Shown: positions 9,388 to 18,812 of the stretch, piece after piece | Layout of the letters: every line of letters begins with the position of its first letter | How positions within the stretch are numbered: the stretch's first letter is position 1 | DNA from: Actinomycetota bacterium | Lineage (GTDB): Bacteria; Actinomycetota; Actinomycetes; S36-B12 | Assembly (NCBI GenBank): GCA_030645615.1 | Contig: JAUSNB010000054.1 | Span: 1 to 64,000, forward strand | Direction: 5' to 3' | Length of the DNA: 64,000 nucleotides | Translations under genes and position numbers: made by a program | Notes under the pieces: generated by a model | Told to the model about the DNA's origin: nothing | Databases searched by the model: none | The model's input: the letters and a program-made list of their open reading frames with translations, nothing else

Positions 9388-11941
9388 TCGAGTTCCGCCG
9401 GAACCACTTGTCGGCGGCGTCAACCACCAGCAGCACGAATGGCGCGCAGCCGGCGACGAGCCAGCCGACCGGGACGGGTGCCGCCTGCCCGAACACCTCT
9501 GCGATGGCCGGGACCAGCAGAATCGTGAACGAGAAGGCCACGCCCACGGCCGTCGCCGGGATGAGCAGGCGGTTGGTGGTCCAACCCAGGCGGCCGGGCC
9601 ACACTGTTGAGCTGCGGCAGGCGAAACCGTTGGCTACCTGGGCCAGGACCACGGTGATGAAGGCCGCACCCGAGGCGGCGAGCAGCGCCTGGCCGGTCGG
9701 GAAGGGCGCCCCGGGTACCCAGCCCAGGGCGACGAAAGTGAGCACGAAAGCCGCCATCGACATCAGCGCCTCCGTTGGCCCGAGCACGCCGAAAGCGCGG
9801 CGCAGCACCGTCGCGTTGAGCAAGCGGCCGGACACTGGCGGCCCAGCCAGCAGGTGGCGTGCTGGAGGCTCGGCGCCAAGCGCCACTGCTGCGAAGGTGT
9901 CGGTCCCAATGTCCAGGGCCAGGATCTGCAGGACGCCGAGCGCGAGCGGGAAGCTGCCTCCCGACAAGGCCCAGACCACGAAGGGCGTCAGTTCGGCAAC
10001 GTTGTCCGTGAGGTGGTAGGTGAGGAAGCGGCGGATGTTGACATAGGTGGTGCGCCCCTGCTCGATCCCGGCAACGATCGACGCGAAGTTGTCGTCCAGG
10101 AGCACGAGGTCGGCGGCCTCTCTCGCCACGTCAGATCCGGTTCTGCCCATCGCGATGCCGATGTTCGCCGTGTGCAATGCCGGGACGTCGTTGACACCGT
10201 CCCCGGTCATGGCCACGACGTGGCCGCGGGACCGCAGTGCCCTAGCGATCCGGAGCTTGTCCTCAGGCGAGACCCTGGCGATGACGATCCCGTGCCGGTC
10301 CAGCAGCGCGCCGAGCACGGCCTCGTCCTCGGGCAGGTCTGCACCGATGAGCACCGGGTCGCCCGATTGGCGCAGCCCGACCTCAGTGGCGATGGCGGAC
10401 GCCGTGCCCGGGTGGTCGCCTGTGACCACAGCGACCCTGATCCCGGCCGCGCGGCAGGCGGCCAGCGCATCGGCCGCATCGGCGCGCGGTGGGTCCTCCA
10501 TTCCCATGATGCCGAGCAGGGTGAGGTCACGCTCAATGTCCGAGGCGCCATCGCCCACCGGCGTCCCCAGGTGCCGTTCTGCCACGGCCAGTACGCGCAG
10601 GCCCCGATCGGTCATCGCCGAAACCGCGTCCGCCGCGCCGGACGAGTCGCGGCACAGTGGCAGGACCGAATCCGGGGCGCCCTTGACCATGACATGGCCG
10701 TCGACCACGACGGACATGCGGCGGCGCCGCGGGTCGAACGGGTACCGCTGGCCGACGGCATCGTGCACTCGTAGGGCGTGTGAGTCGATACCTATTCTGC
10801 GCGCGAAGGCGTCGATCGCGGCCTCCATGGGGTCACCGTGGGCCTGCCACGCGCCGTCCACCTCGATGACATACCCGTCGGAGCAGCCGACGGCGACCTC
10901 CGCAAAGCGGGTCACGACCGAGCGGGCCCCGTCCGGGGTGACGGATACCCCGGCCATGGGGGAGTAGCCGGGTGTGTCGACGCGGACCGTTGCCTCCGGG
11001 GTCCACGCCTCGACGACGGTCATCTCGTTGCGAGTCAGGGTGCCCGTCTTGTCGGTGCAGATGAAGGTCGTGGAGCCAAGGGTCTCCACCGCCTCTAGGT
11101 CGCGCACCAGCACCTGGCGACGAGCCATCTGTTCCGCGCCCCAAGCCAGGGTGAGGGTCACTGTGGGCAGCAGTGCCTCCGGCACGAGAGCGACGGTGAC
11201 GCCCACCGCGAAGACGAAGCCGTCGGACACGGGATTGCCGATCAGCAATGTCAGCACGAAGAAGGTTGCTCCGACGGAGAGGGCGATGGAAGCGATGACG
11301 CGCACCACGCGCCGCAGTTCGCGTGACAGTGGTGTCTCCGGCTTCGCGGTCACGGTGGTCAGGCGTGAAATGGCCGCCAGCCGCGTCCCGGCACCGACTC
11401 CTGTGACGGCCACGGTGCCCTCGCCCTCCGCAACGAAGGTTCCGGCGAAGGCCAGCTCGCCGGGCGCGAGACGGGTCGGTCGACTCTCCCCAGTGAGCAT
11501 GGAGGTGTCCAGGGACAGTGCCGTTGCCCGCATGACCGTGCCATCTGCAGGGATCCGGTCCCCCGCATCGAGAGCGAGGAGGTCGCCTACGACAACGTCA
11601 CCGGACTCGATCCGCTGCTTGCGGCCGTCCCGGATGACGGTCACCTGGGCGGGCAGCAGGGAACGGAGCCGCTCGGCGGCGCGATCCGCGCGACCCTCCT
11701 GCACGAAGGAGAAGACGGCATTGAGGACGACCACGGCGATGATCGCAGCACCCAGCTGCGGCATGCCCGCGAAGAAGGCGAGTGCGGCCGCGCCCCAGAG
11801 CATGAGGGCGAAGAAGTGGACGAGCTGCCGGACGAGCAGCCGCAGCGGAGAGGGTCGGCGCGGAGCCGGGAGCACATTGGCACCGTGCTCAGCCCGGCTC
11901 GCGTCGGCCTGGCTAGTGGTCAGGCCACCTCGTGCGGCCAC
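9284..11941 (-). CDS. Cation-transporting P-type ATPase (P2/PacL-like)
   Basis: 885 residues. An N-terminal cation-ATPase segment (GLTTSQADASRAEHGANVL) is followed by an actuator domain with TGESRPT (150-156), the M4 motif VPEALLP (253-259), the phosphorylation site DKTGTLT with Asp297, and the hinge motif TGDGVNDVPAL. M5-M6 carries QILALDIGTDTFAAVALG. Metal-binding CPx is absent, so this is a P2-type pump (calcium, sodium/potassium or similar) rather than a heavy-metal one. The usual PEGL of M4 is PEAL, and DAPAL is DVPAL. The start is a GTG; its first bases overlap the end of the upstream winged-helix gene. The Arg/Pro-rich C-terminal tail of about 35 residues is antisense to the hydratase gene and looks like a recent extension. 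Confidence 0.88.
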   Translation of the reverse strand: MAARGGLTTSQADASRAEHGANVLPAPRRPSPLRLLVRQLVHFFALMLWGAAALAFFAGMPQLGAAIIAVVVLNAVFSFVQEGRADRAAERLRSLLPAQVTVIRDGRKQRIESGDVVVGDLLALDAGDRIPADGTVMRATALSLDTSMLTGESRPTRLAPGELAFAGTFVAEGEGTVAVTGVGAGTRLAAISRLTTVTAKPETPLSRELRRVVRVIASIALSVGATFFVLTLLIGNPVSDGFVFAVGVTVALVPEALLPTVTLTLAWGAEQMARRQVLVRDLEAVETLGSTTFICTDKTGTLTRNEMTVVEAWTPEATVRVDTPGYSPMAGVSVTPDGARSVVTRFAEVAVGCSDGYVIEVDGAWQAHGDPMEAAIDAFARRIGIDSHALRVHDAVGQRYPFDPRRRRMSVVVDGHVMVKGAPDSVLPLCRDSSGAADAVSAMTDRGLRVLAVAERHLGTPVGDGASDIERDLTLLGIMGMEDPPRADAADALAACRAAGIRVAVVTGDHPGTASAIATEVGLRQSGDPVLIGADLPEDEAVLGALLDRHGIVIARVSPEDKLRIARALRSRGHVVAMTGDGVNDVPALHTANIGIAMGRTGSDVAREAADLVLLDDNFASIVAGIEQGRTTYVNIRRFLTYHLTDNVAELTPFVVWALSGGSFPLALGVLQILALDIGTDTFAAVALGAEPPARHLLAGPPVSGRLLNATVLRRAFGVLGPTEALMSMAAFVLTFVALGWVPGAPFPTGQALLAASGAAFITVVLAQVANGFACRSSTVWPGRLGWTTNRLLIPATAVGVAFSFTILLVPAIAEVFGQAAPVPVGWLVAGCAPFVLLVVDAADKWFRRNSIRTAQARRGGASPGRLSSPPAPRPTRIAPPTSRR

Positions 11942-13031
11942 TCACCCAGTATCGAGCCGCGGAACCGCGCGTAGCGCTCCAGAGCCCGACGGATGAGCGC
12001 CTGGTGTCGATGCGCGATTGGTGCGAACGGCTGGACCTCGACGTCGATCCGTCGGGCTCGATCCGTGCGTGACCAGGTCGCGACGACTGCGCCGTCGATC
12101 GCGATCGTCGGCCGGAACACGCCGTTGCCCCCGGGGACGATGGCGGGCAGGTGCTCGCGCGGAACGTGGACGGTCCGGTCCTTGTAGCCAGGATGAACTC
12201 GTCGAAGCCCGGCAGTGCCAGGGTGCCTCCGGGCGGCAGTCCGCACCGGATCTCGTCAGCGGCCTCACGGGACAGCCAGGTCTCGGTGCCACGAAATGCC
12301 GCGCTTGTGACGCGGTCACCGTTCGCGGCAATGCCGGCCCTGGCTGACGTGAGGGTGAGCCCGGACCAGCCGGCGAACTCGGCGGCCGTCACCGGTCCGT
12401 GGCTGCGAACGTACCGCCAGGCCAGTTCGGTGAGGGCATCCAGGCCGCTCAGTTCCCGTTGCCGCGTGGCCCACTCGTCCAGGCGCACGATGGTCTGCGT
12501 GGCACCCTCGTTGGGTCCTATGCAGATGGCTCCGATCAGTGCGGCGTACACCAGCACGTGGTAGCCGGCCTGTCCGCGGACGTCGATGCCGGCCTCACCG
12601 ATGGTCGTCATCGCGTGAGCCCGGCTGATCCGGCGCCTGCCCGCCATCGCCCCCACCAGCGCATCGACCGCACGTGCCAATCCGGGTTGCTCGAGGCCGA
12701 CTTCGCGCCGGCGGGTCTCGGTGGCCGCCAGGGTTCGGGTCCCGGTGAGCGCGAGCATCCATCGGGCGTCCTCGAGCGCGACCACGTGGATCGTCCCGCG
12801 CATCGGCCAGGTGCGCAGGACCTCGCCCGACGCGAACGCCTCGTCGACGCTGCGCGCCGTCGCGCCGGGGATCCGGATGCCCAGCGACCACGCGCCGCTC
12901 GAGTAGTCCTGAGCCTGCAGCGCCCCGACCCAGGCCGCCACCGACGAAGGCGACGCATGCGCGTGGTCGCCGAGCAGGAGCGCGGTCGTGCGGGCCCGGC
13001 GCACCTCGACATCAGCAAACTCTGCCGTCAT
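11920..13031 (-). pseudogene. Winged-helix DNA-binding (AlkZ/YcaQ-like, HTH_42) gene with a single-base frameshift
   Basis: From ATG 13031 the protein reads as an AlkZ/YcaQ-like winged-helix protein: GALQAQDYSSGAWSLGIRIPG (with the Q-A-Q motif region), RTWPMRGTIHVV, and GPVTAAEFAGWSGL. At about 12188-12192 the conserved LPGFDEFIL is followed in the same frame by an unrelated Ser/Arg-rich tail. The expected GYKDRTVHVPREHLPAIVPG continues in another reading frame to a stop at 11920, ending RGSILGEWPHEVA. One missing G (CTGGCTAC where CTGGGCTAC would restore the frame) explains it. This is either a real inactivating deletion or a base-calling error. Family members are monofunctional DNA glycosylases acting on alkylation or crosslink damage. 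The corrected end would overlap the ATPase start by about 22 bases. Confidence 0.8.
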
Positions 13032-13101
13032 GGCGGCATCCTGCCCGGCGGTGCCGCGGAAAGCCTGTCATGTCCCTGCGCGGAGCCCTACTGTCGTCGC
13101 T

Positions 13102-13386
13102 ATGTGCTGCTTCGTGCTGGTGCTCGGGCTGCTCGGGCCGCGCCTGGCCTTCCTCTACGCATGGATCTTCACGCCGAGGGTCACCGATGCGTTCGCCGGC
13201 AACTTCTGGTGGCCGCTGCTCGGCGTGCTGTTCCTTCCGTGGACCGCCCTTGCCTATGTCCTGGCCTGGTCGCCAGCGACGAGCGTGTCCGGCATCGGCT
13301 GGGCCGTGGTTGTCTTCGGACTCCTGCTCGACATTGCCACCTACTCCAGCCGGGCCGCCAGCCGCCGCGCTCCCACAACGACCTGA
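13102..13386 (+). CDS. Small conserved membrane protein, three predicted membrane segments
   Basis: 94 residues from ATG 13102. Three hydrophobic stretches are visible: MCCFVLVLGLLGPRLAFLYA, WPLLGVLFLPWTALAYVLAW, and GWAVVVFGLLLDIATY. I recognise the pattern (LLGPR near the start, FLPWT in the middle, GLLLDxATY at the end) from small uncharacterised actinobacterial membrane proteins, but no function is known. It lies in front of the acyl-CoA ligase with 44 bases between and may share its promoter. Confidence 0.65.
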   Translation: MCCFVLVLGLLGPRLAFLYAWIFTPRVTDAFAGNFWWPLLGVLFLPWTALAYVLAWSPATSVSGIGWAVVVFGLLLDIATYSSRAASRRAPTTT

Positions 13387-13430
13387 TCGAGTAGCCGACC
13401 ACCCCCCTTCACCCCACACGAGGAGACCAC

Positions 13431-14966
13431 ATGTCCGCTCGCCTGTCCGTCGCATCGATTCTCGCCGAGTCGGCCCGCCGGCACCCGACCAAGGTGGCCC
13501 TGGTCCTGGGTGATGTCCGCCTGGACTACGCCACGGTCTGGGGCATGTCCAAGCGCTACGCGGCCGTCCTTGCCGCGGACGGGATCGGCCCGGGCTCCCG
13601 GGTGGCGATCATGATCCCGAACATCCCGCACTTCGCGTTCGCCTACTACGGGGCCCTGGCGCTCGGCGCAAGCGTCGTGCCCGTGCACTCCCTGCTCAAG
13701 GCAGAGGAGGTCGCCTACGCGCTGACCGATTCCGGATCGTCGGCGCTGATCACCGCGGCACCGTTGCTGGGCGAGGCTGCGAAGGGAGCGGAGCTTGCCG
13801 GCGTCCGCCTCTACTCGGTGCTCGATTCCGATGCCGACCTCTCCGAGGTGGCCCGCATCGACAACCTGGCCATGCAGGTGGAGCCGATCGCGGCGCTGCT
13901 GCCCCGCGAGCCGCACGACGAGGCCGTGATCCTGTACACGTCGGGCACCACGGGGAAGCCCAAGGGGGCGGTGCTCACCCACTCGAACATCATGTGGAAC
14001 GTCAACGTCAGCGCCTTTGACTCCGTTCGCCTGCAGGAGGACGACATCGCGCTGGGAGCGCTGCCGCTCTTCCACTCCTTCGGCCAGACGGTGGTGCTCA
14101 ACGCCACCTTCCGCGTGGGCGGGACGGTCGTGCTCATGCCACGTTTCGACGGGGCCGCCGCCCTCGCCCTGATGAAGAAGGAGGGCATCACGGTCGTTGC
14201 CGGCGTGCCCACGATGTACATGGCGCTGCTCGGCGCCGCGGCGGAGGCCGGCGACCCTCCGGCGATCCGGCTCGCGGTCAGCGGTGGCGCGGCCATCCCC
14301 GTCGCGGTGATCGAGAAGGTCAAGGCCGTGTTCGGCTGCGACGTCTACGAGGGCTACGGGCTCTCCGAGACGTCCCCGGTCGCGACCTTCAACCAGGAGG
14401 TTTTCGGCCGCAAGGTCGGGTCGATCGGCTGCCCGATCTGGGGAGTTGACGTCGCCATCTGCAATGCCGACCTCGAGGGGGCGATCGAACTGCTTCCCGC
14501 CAACACCAATGGCGAGATCGTCATCCGGGGCCACAACGTCTTCAGCGGCTACCTGAACAAGCCCGACGCGACTGCCGCCGTGATGGTGGACGGCTGGTTC
14601 CGGACCGGCGACATCGGCTATGTCGACGACGGCGGCTTCTTCTTCATCGTGGATCGCAAGAAGGACCTCATCATCCGCGGCGGGTTCAACGTCTACCCCC
14701 GCGAGGTCGAGGAGGTCATGGCCCAGAACCCGGCGGTAGCGCAGGTGGCGGTCGTCGGCATCAAGGACGAGCACTACGGCGAGGAGATCCACGCGGTCGT
14801 CGTGCTGGGCACCGGCCAGAACGTCACCGCCGAGGAGCTGCTCGAATGGACGAAGGCCAAGGTGGGCATGCACAAGTACCCGAGGCACGTGCACCTGGTC
14901 GACGAGCTTCCGACGGGGCCGTCCGGCAAGGTGCTCAAGCGCGTGATCGTGGAGGAGTTGGCCTAG
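13431..14966 (+). CDS. Long/medium-chain acyl-CoA ligase (AMP-binding)
   Basis: 511 residues of the ANL superfamily. Seen: the P-loop-like YTSGTTGKPKGAV, the A5 motif YEGYGLSET, GWFRTGDIGYVDDGGFF, the hinge DRKKDLIIRGGFNVYPREVE, and the C-terminal catalytic Lys in PTGPSGKVLKRV. It activates a carboxylic acid with ATP through an acyl-AMP to an acyl-CoA in the cytoplasm. The length and motifs match medium/long-chain fatty acid or aromatic acid ligases; the substrate cannot be read from sequence. A good GAGGAG ribosome site precedes ATG 13431. Its stop (TAG at 14964-14966) overlaps the convergent MFS gene's stop. Confidence 0.9.
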   Translation: MSARLSVASILAESARRHPTKVALVLGDVRLDYATVWGMSKRYAAVLAADGIGPGSRVAIMIPNIPHFAFAYYGALALGASVVPVHSLLKAEEVAYALTDSGSSALITAAPLLGEAAKGAELAGVRLYSVLDSDADLSEVARIDNLAMQVEPIAALLPREPHDEAVILYTSGTTGKPKGAVLTHSNIMWNVNVSAFDSVRLQEDDIALGALPLFHSFGQTVVLNATFRVGGTVVLMPRFDGAAALALMKKEGITVVAGVPTMYMALLGAAAEAGDPPAIRLAVSGGAAIPVAVIEKVKAVFGCDVYEGYGLSETSPVATFNQEVFGRKVGSIGCPIWGVDVAICNADLEGAIELLPANTNGEIVIRGHNVFSGYLNKPDATAAVMVDGWFRTGDIGYVDDGGFFFIVDRKKDLIIRGGFNVYPREVEEVMAQNPAVAQVAVVGIKDEHYGEEIHAVVVLGTGQNVTAEELLEWTKAKVGMHKYPRHVHLVDELPTGPSGKVLKRVIVEELA

Positions 14967-16147
14967 CGCCCTAGCCACCGTCGGCCGGCGACCATCGCCA
15001 CGGCGGCGACGCCCGCCATCGCGCCCGACAGCACCAGCGGGATGGTCCCGGCCCCCGGGCCGGCTTGCCACAGCAGTCCGGCCCACAGTCCGGCCAGCAG
15101 GATCGCCCCGCTGCCCATCATCTGGAACACGCCTTGAGCGCGGCCGCGATGCTCATCCGGGACGAGCGTGGATATCCAAGCCTTGCCCACCCCATCCGTA
15201 AAGGCGGGGAACAGCCCGTACACGGCGATCAGCACGAAGACCATCGGGCCGGGTTCGACGAGGCCCAGCCCGAGGTAGCCGACCGCGAAGGCGGAGAGGC
15301 CGACCGCATACACGACCGGGCGTGGCCAGCGATCGGCCAGCGCACCCGCTGGGAAGGCACCCAGCGTGTACACGATGTTGAAGACCACATACGCGAGCAC
15401 GACCTCGGTCGTGGAGTAGCCGAGGTCCATCACGCGCAACAGGAGCAGGGCGTCCGGGAAGTTCACCAGTGCGATCGCCACGAGGGCGGCCGCGACCCGC
15501 CAGAACGGCCGCGGCAGCGGGGACGGGTTGATGAGGTGCTCGCGTGGGGGCGGGGGAGGGGCCGGTGCCGGACGGTGCTCGCGTACGAGAAGGACGAGCA
15601 CCACCGATAGGACTGCCGGGATGACGGCCCACCAGAGTGCGGCTCGGACGTCGCCGTTCATCGCGGAGAGGGCAAGGAGGCCGAGAAGAGGCCCGATGAC
15701 CGCGCCGATCGTGTCGCCCATGCGGTGGAAGCCGAATGCCTTGCCAAGGGATTCCCGCGGAACCGACGAGGCGATCAGGGCGTCCCTGGGGGCTGATCGC
15801 ACCCCCTTGCCGAAGCGATCCACGGCCCGTCCGGCCAGCACGACGGGCCAGGCTCCCGCAGCGGCGACCAGCACCTTGCCGACCGCGGCCAGGCCGTACC
15901 CCACGGCCACGAACGGCTTGCGGCCGCGGCGGTCCGACCAGCGACCAGCGATGTACTTCGTCACCCCGGCGGTGCCCTCCGCCACCCCTTCGATCACGCC
16001 CAGTACGACGGGCGGAGCCGCGAGCACCCCCGTGATCAGCAGCGGCAGCAGCGGGTAGAGCAGTTCGCTGGCGGCATCCTGGGTGAGCGAAACCAGGGTG
16101 AGGATGACCAGATTCCGGGTGAGCCAGCGTCGTCGAGGGGGAGCCAC
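14963..16147 (-). CDS. MFS transporter
   Basis: 394 residues from a GTG at 16147, preceded by GGGAGGTTCC. Twelve hydrophobic segments are readable, with the MFS loop-2/3 signature GRWSDRRGRKPF and the second-half ALADRWPRPVV. An early DAASELLYPLLPLLI stretch and a C-terminal PDEHRGRAQGVFQM loop resemble exporter-type MFS proteins. A longer in-frame start (TTG 16180) would run through the palindromic promoter region and is less likely. It is divergent from the pirin gene, sharing a 55-base regulatory region. The substrate is unknown. Confidence 0.85.
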   Translation of the reverse strand: MAPPRRRWLTRNLVILTLVSLTQDAASELLYPLLPLLITGVLAAPPVVLGVIEGVAEGTAGVTKYIAGRWSDRRGRKPFVAVGYGLAAVGKVLVAAAGAWPVVLAGRAVDRFGKGVRSAPRDALIASSVPRESLGKAFGFHRMGDTIGAVIGPLLGLLALSAMNGDVRAALWWAVIPAVLSVVLVLLVREHRPAPAPPPPPREHLINPSPLPRPFWRVAAALVAIALVNFPDALLLLRVMDLGYSTTEVVLAYVVFNIVYTLGAFPAGALADRWPRPVVYAVGLSAFAVGYLGLGLVEPGPMVFVLIAVYGLFPAFTDGVGKAWISTLVPDEHRGRAQGVFQMMGSGAILLAGLWAGLLWQAGPGAGTIPLVLSGAMAGVAAVAMVAGRRWLGR

Positions 16148-16165
16148 GGAACCTCCCGCGGAAAT

Positions 16166-16202
16166 TGATTGAGCGTTCAACTATTGGTGCTACGCTTGCA
16201 AC
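16166..16202 (+). promoter_or_regulatory. Divergent promoter/operator region of MFS and pirin genes
   Basis: TTGAGCGTTCAA (16169-16180) forms a TTGA-N4-TCAA inverted repeat between the two divergent starts. Reading toward pirin, TTGAGC could be a -35 and TACGCT (16191-16196) a -10 with 16 bases between. The pirin ATG at 16203 then begins about seven bases after the -10, so the mRNA may be leaderless. The repeat overlaps the proposed -35, as an operator would. All of this is inference from pattern. Confidence 0.4.
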
Positions 16203-17093
16203 ATGAGCGTCGAGGTCTTCGACCCGCACGAGGCTATCGTCGGCTCATTCACCGTGCGCAGAGTCCTTCCCCGGCGCACCCTTCGCACGGTCGGAGCCTG
16301 GTGCTTCGCCGACCAGATGGGTCCTGCAGAGGTCACCGAGACGAGCGGTCTTGACGTGGGCCCGCACCCGCACATGGGCCTGCAGACGGTCACGTGGCTC
16401 ATGCAGGGAACCGCTTTGCACAAGGACAGCCTGGGCAGCGAGCAGCTCATCAGCCCGGGACAGCTCAACCTCATGACGGCCGGGCACGGGATCGTGCATG
16501 CCGAGGAGGCGACGCGGAGCTATCGCGGCACCCTTCACGGAGTGCAGCTGTGGGTGGCGCAGCCGGAAGGCGAGCGCGACGGCCCTGCGGCATTCGAGCA
16601 CCACGCCGAGCTGCCTGCCGTCGACAGCGCTGTCGGCACGTTCACCGTCCTGGCCGGGTCGTTCGCGGGAGCCCAGTCGCCGGCCGGGTTCGCTCCCGGC
16701 CTGCTCGGCGTCGATGCGGTGCTGCACGCAGGCAGGTCGGACTGGCCCCTGCGGACGGACTTCGAGCACGCCGCTATCGCCCTCGACGGCGAGGTGCTCG
16801 TCGGGGATGCCGTCGTCAGGCCGGGGCAGCTGGCCCACCTCGGCACGGGACGCTCGGAGGTCAGCGTCGAGGCCCGCGACCGCGCCCGGCTCCTGCTGCT
16901 CGGCGGCCTGCCGTTCACCGAGCCACTTGTGATGTGGTGGAACTTCGTGGGCCGCAGCCGCGACGAGATCGTGTCGGCGCAGCGGCAGTGGCTCGACGGT
17001 GACGGCCGGTTCGGTGACGTCCCCTCGAGGCTCGCCCGCATACCCGCACCGGACCTGCTCTGGCGGTCGTCCTCGGGGGCCGGTCCCGCCTAG
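16203..17093 (+). CDS. Pirin-family protein
   Basis: 296 residues, a two-cupin protein. The metal site of pirin is visible: His55 and His57 in GPHPHMGLQT, His99 in GHGIVHAEE, and Glu101. The second cupin (about 160-280) lacks metal residues, as usual. Some bacterial pirins have quercetinase activity and others act as redox-sensing cofactors of regulators; sequence does not decide. It is divergent from an MFS exporter and shares its operator, so a stress or xenobiotic response is plausible. It ends four bases into the convergent ABC permease gene. Confidence 0.9.
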   Translation: MSVEVFDPHEAIVGSFTVRRVLPRRTLRTVGAWCFADQMGPAEVTETSGLDVGPHPHMGLQTVTWLMQGTALHKDSLGSEQLISPGQLNLMTAGHGIVHAEEATRSYRGTLHGVQLWVAQPEGERDGPAAFEHHAELPAVDSAVGTFTVLAGSFAGAQSPAGFAPGLLGVDAVLHAGRSDWPLRTDFEHAAIALDGEVLVGDAVVRPGQLAHLGTGRSEVSVEARDRARLLLLGGLPFTEPLVMWWNFVGRSRDEIVSAQRQWLDGDGRFGDVPSRLARIPAPDLLWRSSSGAGPA

Positions 17094-17887
17094 GTCCGGA
17101 CGTCGTGCCGGGCGAACGCCAGCAGGGCGCCTGCGTACAGCACGGCGCTCACACCCACGAGCCGGAGCACGTCCGAGGCGGCCAGTCCTCCGGCGAGCGG
17201 GTTGGACCCGACGGACCACGCGAACGGATTGACCGGGTTAACGGCATCGAAAGCATCCACCATTGGTGCGAGGGAGTAGGCAAGGAAGGCGGCCAGGCCG
17301 AGCGCGATGGCCACGCCGAGTGCCACCCCGCGCCGCCCGGTGAGCGCGCCGAGCAGGAAGCCGATCCCCGCGTACAGCCCGCCGAGGAGGCTGGAGGCCA
17401 GGCAGGCCGCGGCGATGTGGCCCAGGGGTATGTCGATGTCGACGAGGTCGGTGCCGACGGCCAGGGTGAGCATGAGCGCCAGCGCGATCCCGGTCAGGGC
17501 GAGGATCGTGGCGGCCATCTTGGTGATAAGGACCTGTCCGCGTCCGACGGGCAGCGCGAGGAGGAAATCGGCCGTGCCTCGTTCCTCCTCCTGGGCGGTC
17601 GCGGCCGCACCCCAGGTCGCCCCCACGGCGATGAAGACCAAGGGAACCATCATGCTGAACAGTTCGACGTTCAGGAACCCCACGCCGCTGGTGTAGTCCT
17701 CCATGCGGAAGAACTCCCGGAAGGCCTCGGGATAGGACTCCATGAGCTGGCCAATGCTCGCGGACGAGTCGCGGATTCCCGGGTACACGTACAACTCCAC
17801 CGCCGCGATGGCGACCAGTCCGGCCGTCCAGGCCAGCAGTCCGCGCCAGTGATCACGCCACGTCTTGGTCAGCAGGCGCACCGGCAT
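17090..17887 (-). CDS. ABC-2 type transporter permease
   Basis: About 265 residues with six hydrophobic segments, including GLLAWTAGLVAIAAVELYVYP near the start and a central FIAVGATWGAAATAQEEERG. The EEERGTADFLLALPVGR loop is the typical cytoplasmic loop of ABC-2/NatB-like exporters. ATG 17887 is chosen because AGGAGG lies eight bases upstream; ATG 17893 and GTG 17896 also occur in frame. The start region lies inside the 3' end of the ATP-binding gene, so the two form one exporter operon. The substrate is unknown. Confidence 0.85.
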   Translation of the reverse strand: MPVRLLTKTWRDHWRGLLAWTAGLVAIAAVELYVYPGIRDSSASIGQLMESYPEAFREFFRMEDYTSGVGFLNVELFSMMVPLVFIAVGATWGAAATAQEEERGTADFLLALPVGRGQVLITKMAATILALTGIALALMLTLAVGTDLVDIDIPLGHIAAACLASSLLGGLYAGIGFLLGALTGRRGVALGVAIALGLAAFLAYSLAPMVDAFDAVNPVNPFAWSVGSNPLAGGLAASDVLRLVGVSAVLYAGALLAFARHDVRT

Positions 17888-18803
17888 TGCCATCACCTCC
17901 TGCGACCAGCGAAAGGAAGATCTCGTCCAGTCCCGGATCCCGCGAGCGGACGAAGTCGACTCCGCAATCGACAGCGACGCGCAACAAGTCGTGCTCCGAA
18001 CCGCGCACCGTGCACGTGACCAAGCTCCCGTGCGCGACCGCCTGAATCACCCCGGTCGCGCCCTCGATCATGGCCAGTGCTGCGGTGTCCACGGGTCGCG
18101 AGAAGGCCAGCTCGATGGTGCGCAAGGCGCCCTGGCGCAGGCCCTCGACCGACTGCACGACGACGAGCCGGCCCTGATTGACGATCGCGACCCGGTCGGC
18201 CAGGTGGTCCACCTCGCTGAGCACATGCGACGAGAGCAGGATGGCCGCGCCGCGCGCGGTCGCCTCGTCGACCATGCCCTCGAACTCCCTTTGCACCAGC
18301 GGATCCAGGCCGCTCGTCGGCTCGTCGAGGATGAGGACGTCGGGCTCGTGGAGGAAGGCTTGGATGACGCCGACCTTCTGCCGGTTTCCCTTGGACAGGT
18401 CGTGGATGTGGCGGTCCAGGTCCAGGTCGAGGCGCTCTGCGAGGCCATCGATGCGGCCCGACACCGCCAGGCCGCGCATCCTGGCGGCGAAGGTGAGGAA
18501 TTGGCGTCCGGTGAGGTTCGAGTACAGGGCGAGGGCGCCGGGCAAGTACCCGATGCGCGCTCGCAAGCCCGGCGGCGCGCGCGCGATGTCGACGCCCAGC
18601 ACCACGGCCTGTCCGCGAGTGATTCGCAGTAGGCCCACCAGCATGCGCATGGTGGTGGTCTTCCCGGCGCCGTTCGGCCCCAGAAACCCGACCACCTCAC
18701 CGGGGGCCACGTCGAACGTGACTTGCTCGACTCCGCGACGCGATCCGTAGTACTTGGTCAGGCCGATCAGGCTGACCGCGGCCGTGCCTCGCGTTGTGGA
18801 CAC
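17853..18803 (-). CDS. ABC transporter ATP-binding protein (ABC-2 exporter)
   Basis: 316 residues. Walker A GPNGAGKTTT is near residue 42, the signature is LSKGNRQKVG, Walker B is VLILDEPTSGLDP, and the switch His lies in LLSSHVLSEVDHL. A C-terminal regulatory extension of about 90 residues follows, ending DPGLDEIFLSL, which is typical of drug or lantibiotic-type ABC-2 ATPases. It couples ATP hydrolysis to the permease encoded downstream, which overlaps its last 35 bases. Confidence 0.92.
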   Translation of the reverse strand: MSTTRGTAAVSLIGLTKYYGSRRGVEQVTFDVAPGEVVGFLGPNGAGKTTTMRMLVGLLRITRGQAVVLGVDIARAPPGLRARIGYLPGALALYSNLTGRQFLTFAARMRGLAVSGRIDGLAERLDLDLDRHIHDLSKGNRQKVGVIQAFLHEPDVLILDEPTSGLDPLVQREFEGMVDEATARGAAILLSSHVLSEVDHLADRVAIVNQGRLVVVQSVEGLRQGALRTIELAFSRPVDTAALAMIEGATGVIQAVAHGSLVTCTVRGSEHDLLRVAVDCGVDFVRSRDPGLDEIFLSLVAGGDGNAGAPADQDVA

Positions 18804-18812
18804 GTCTCAACG

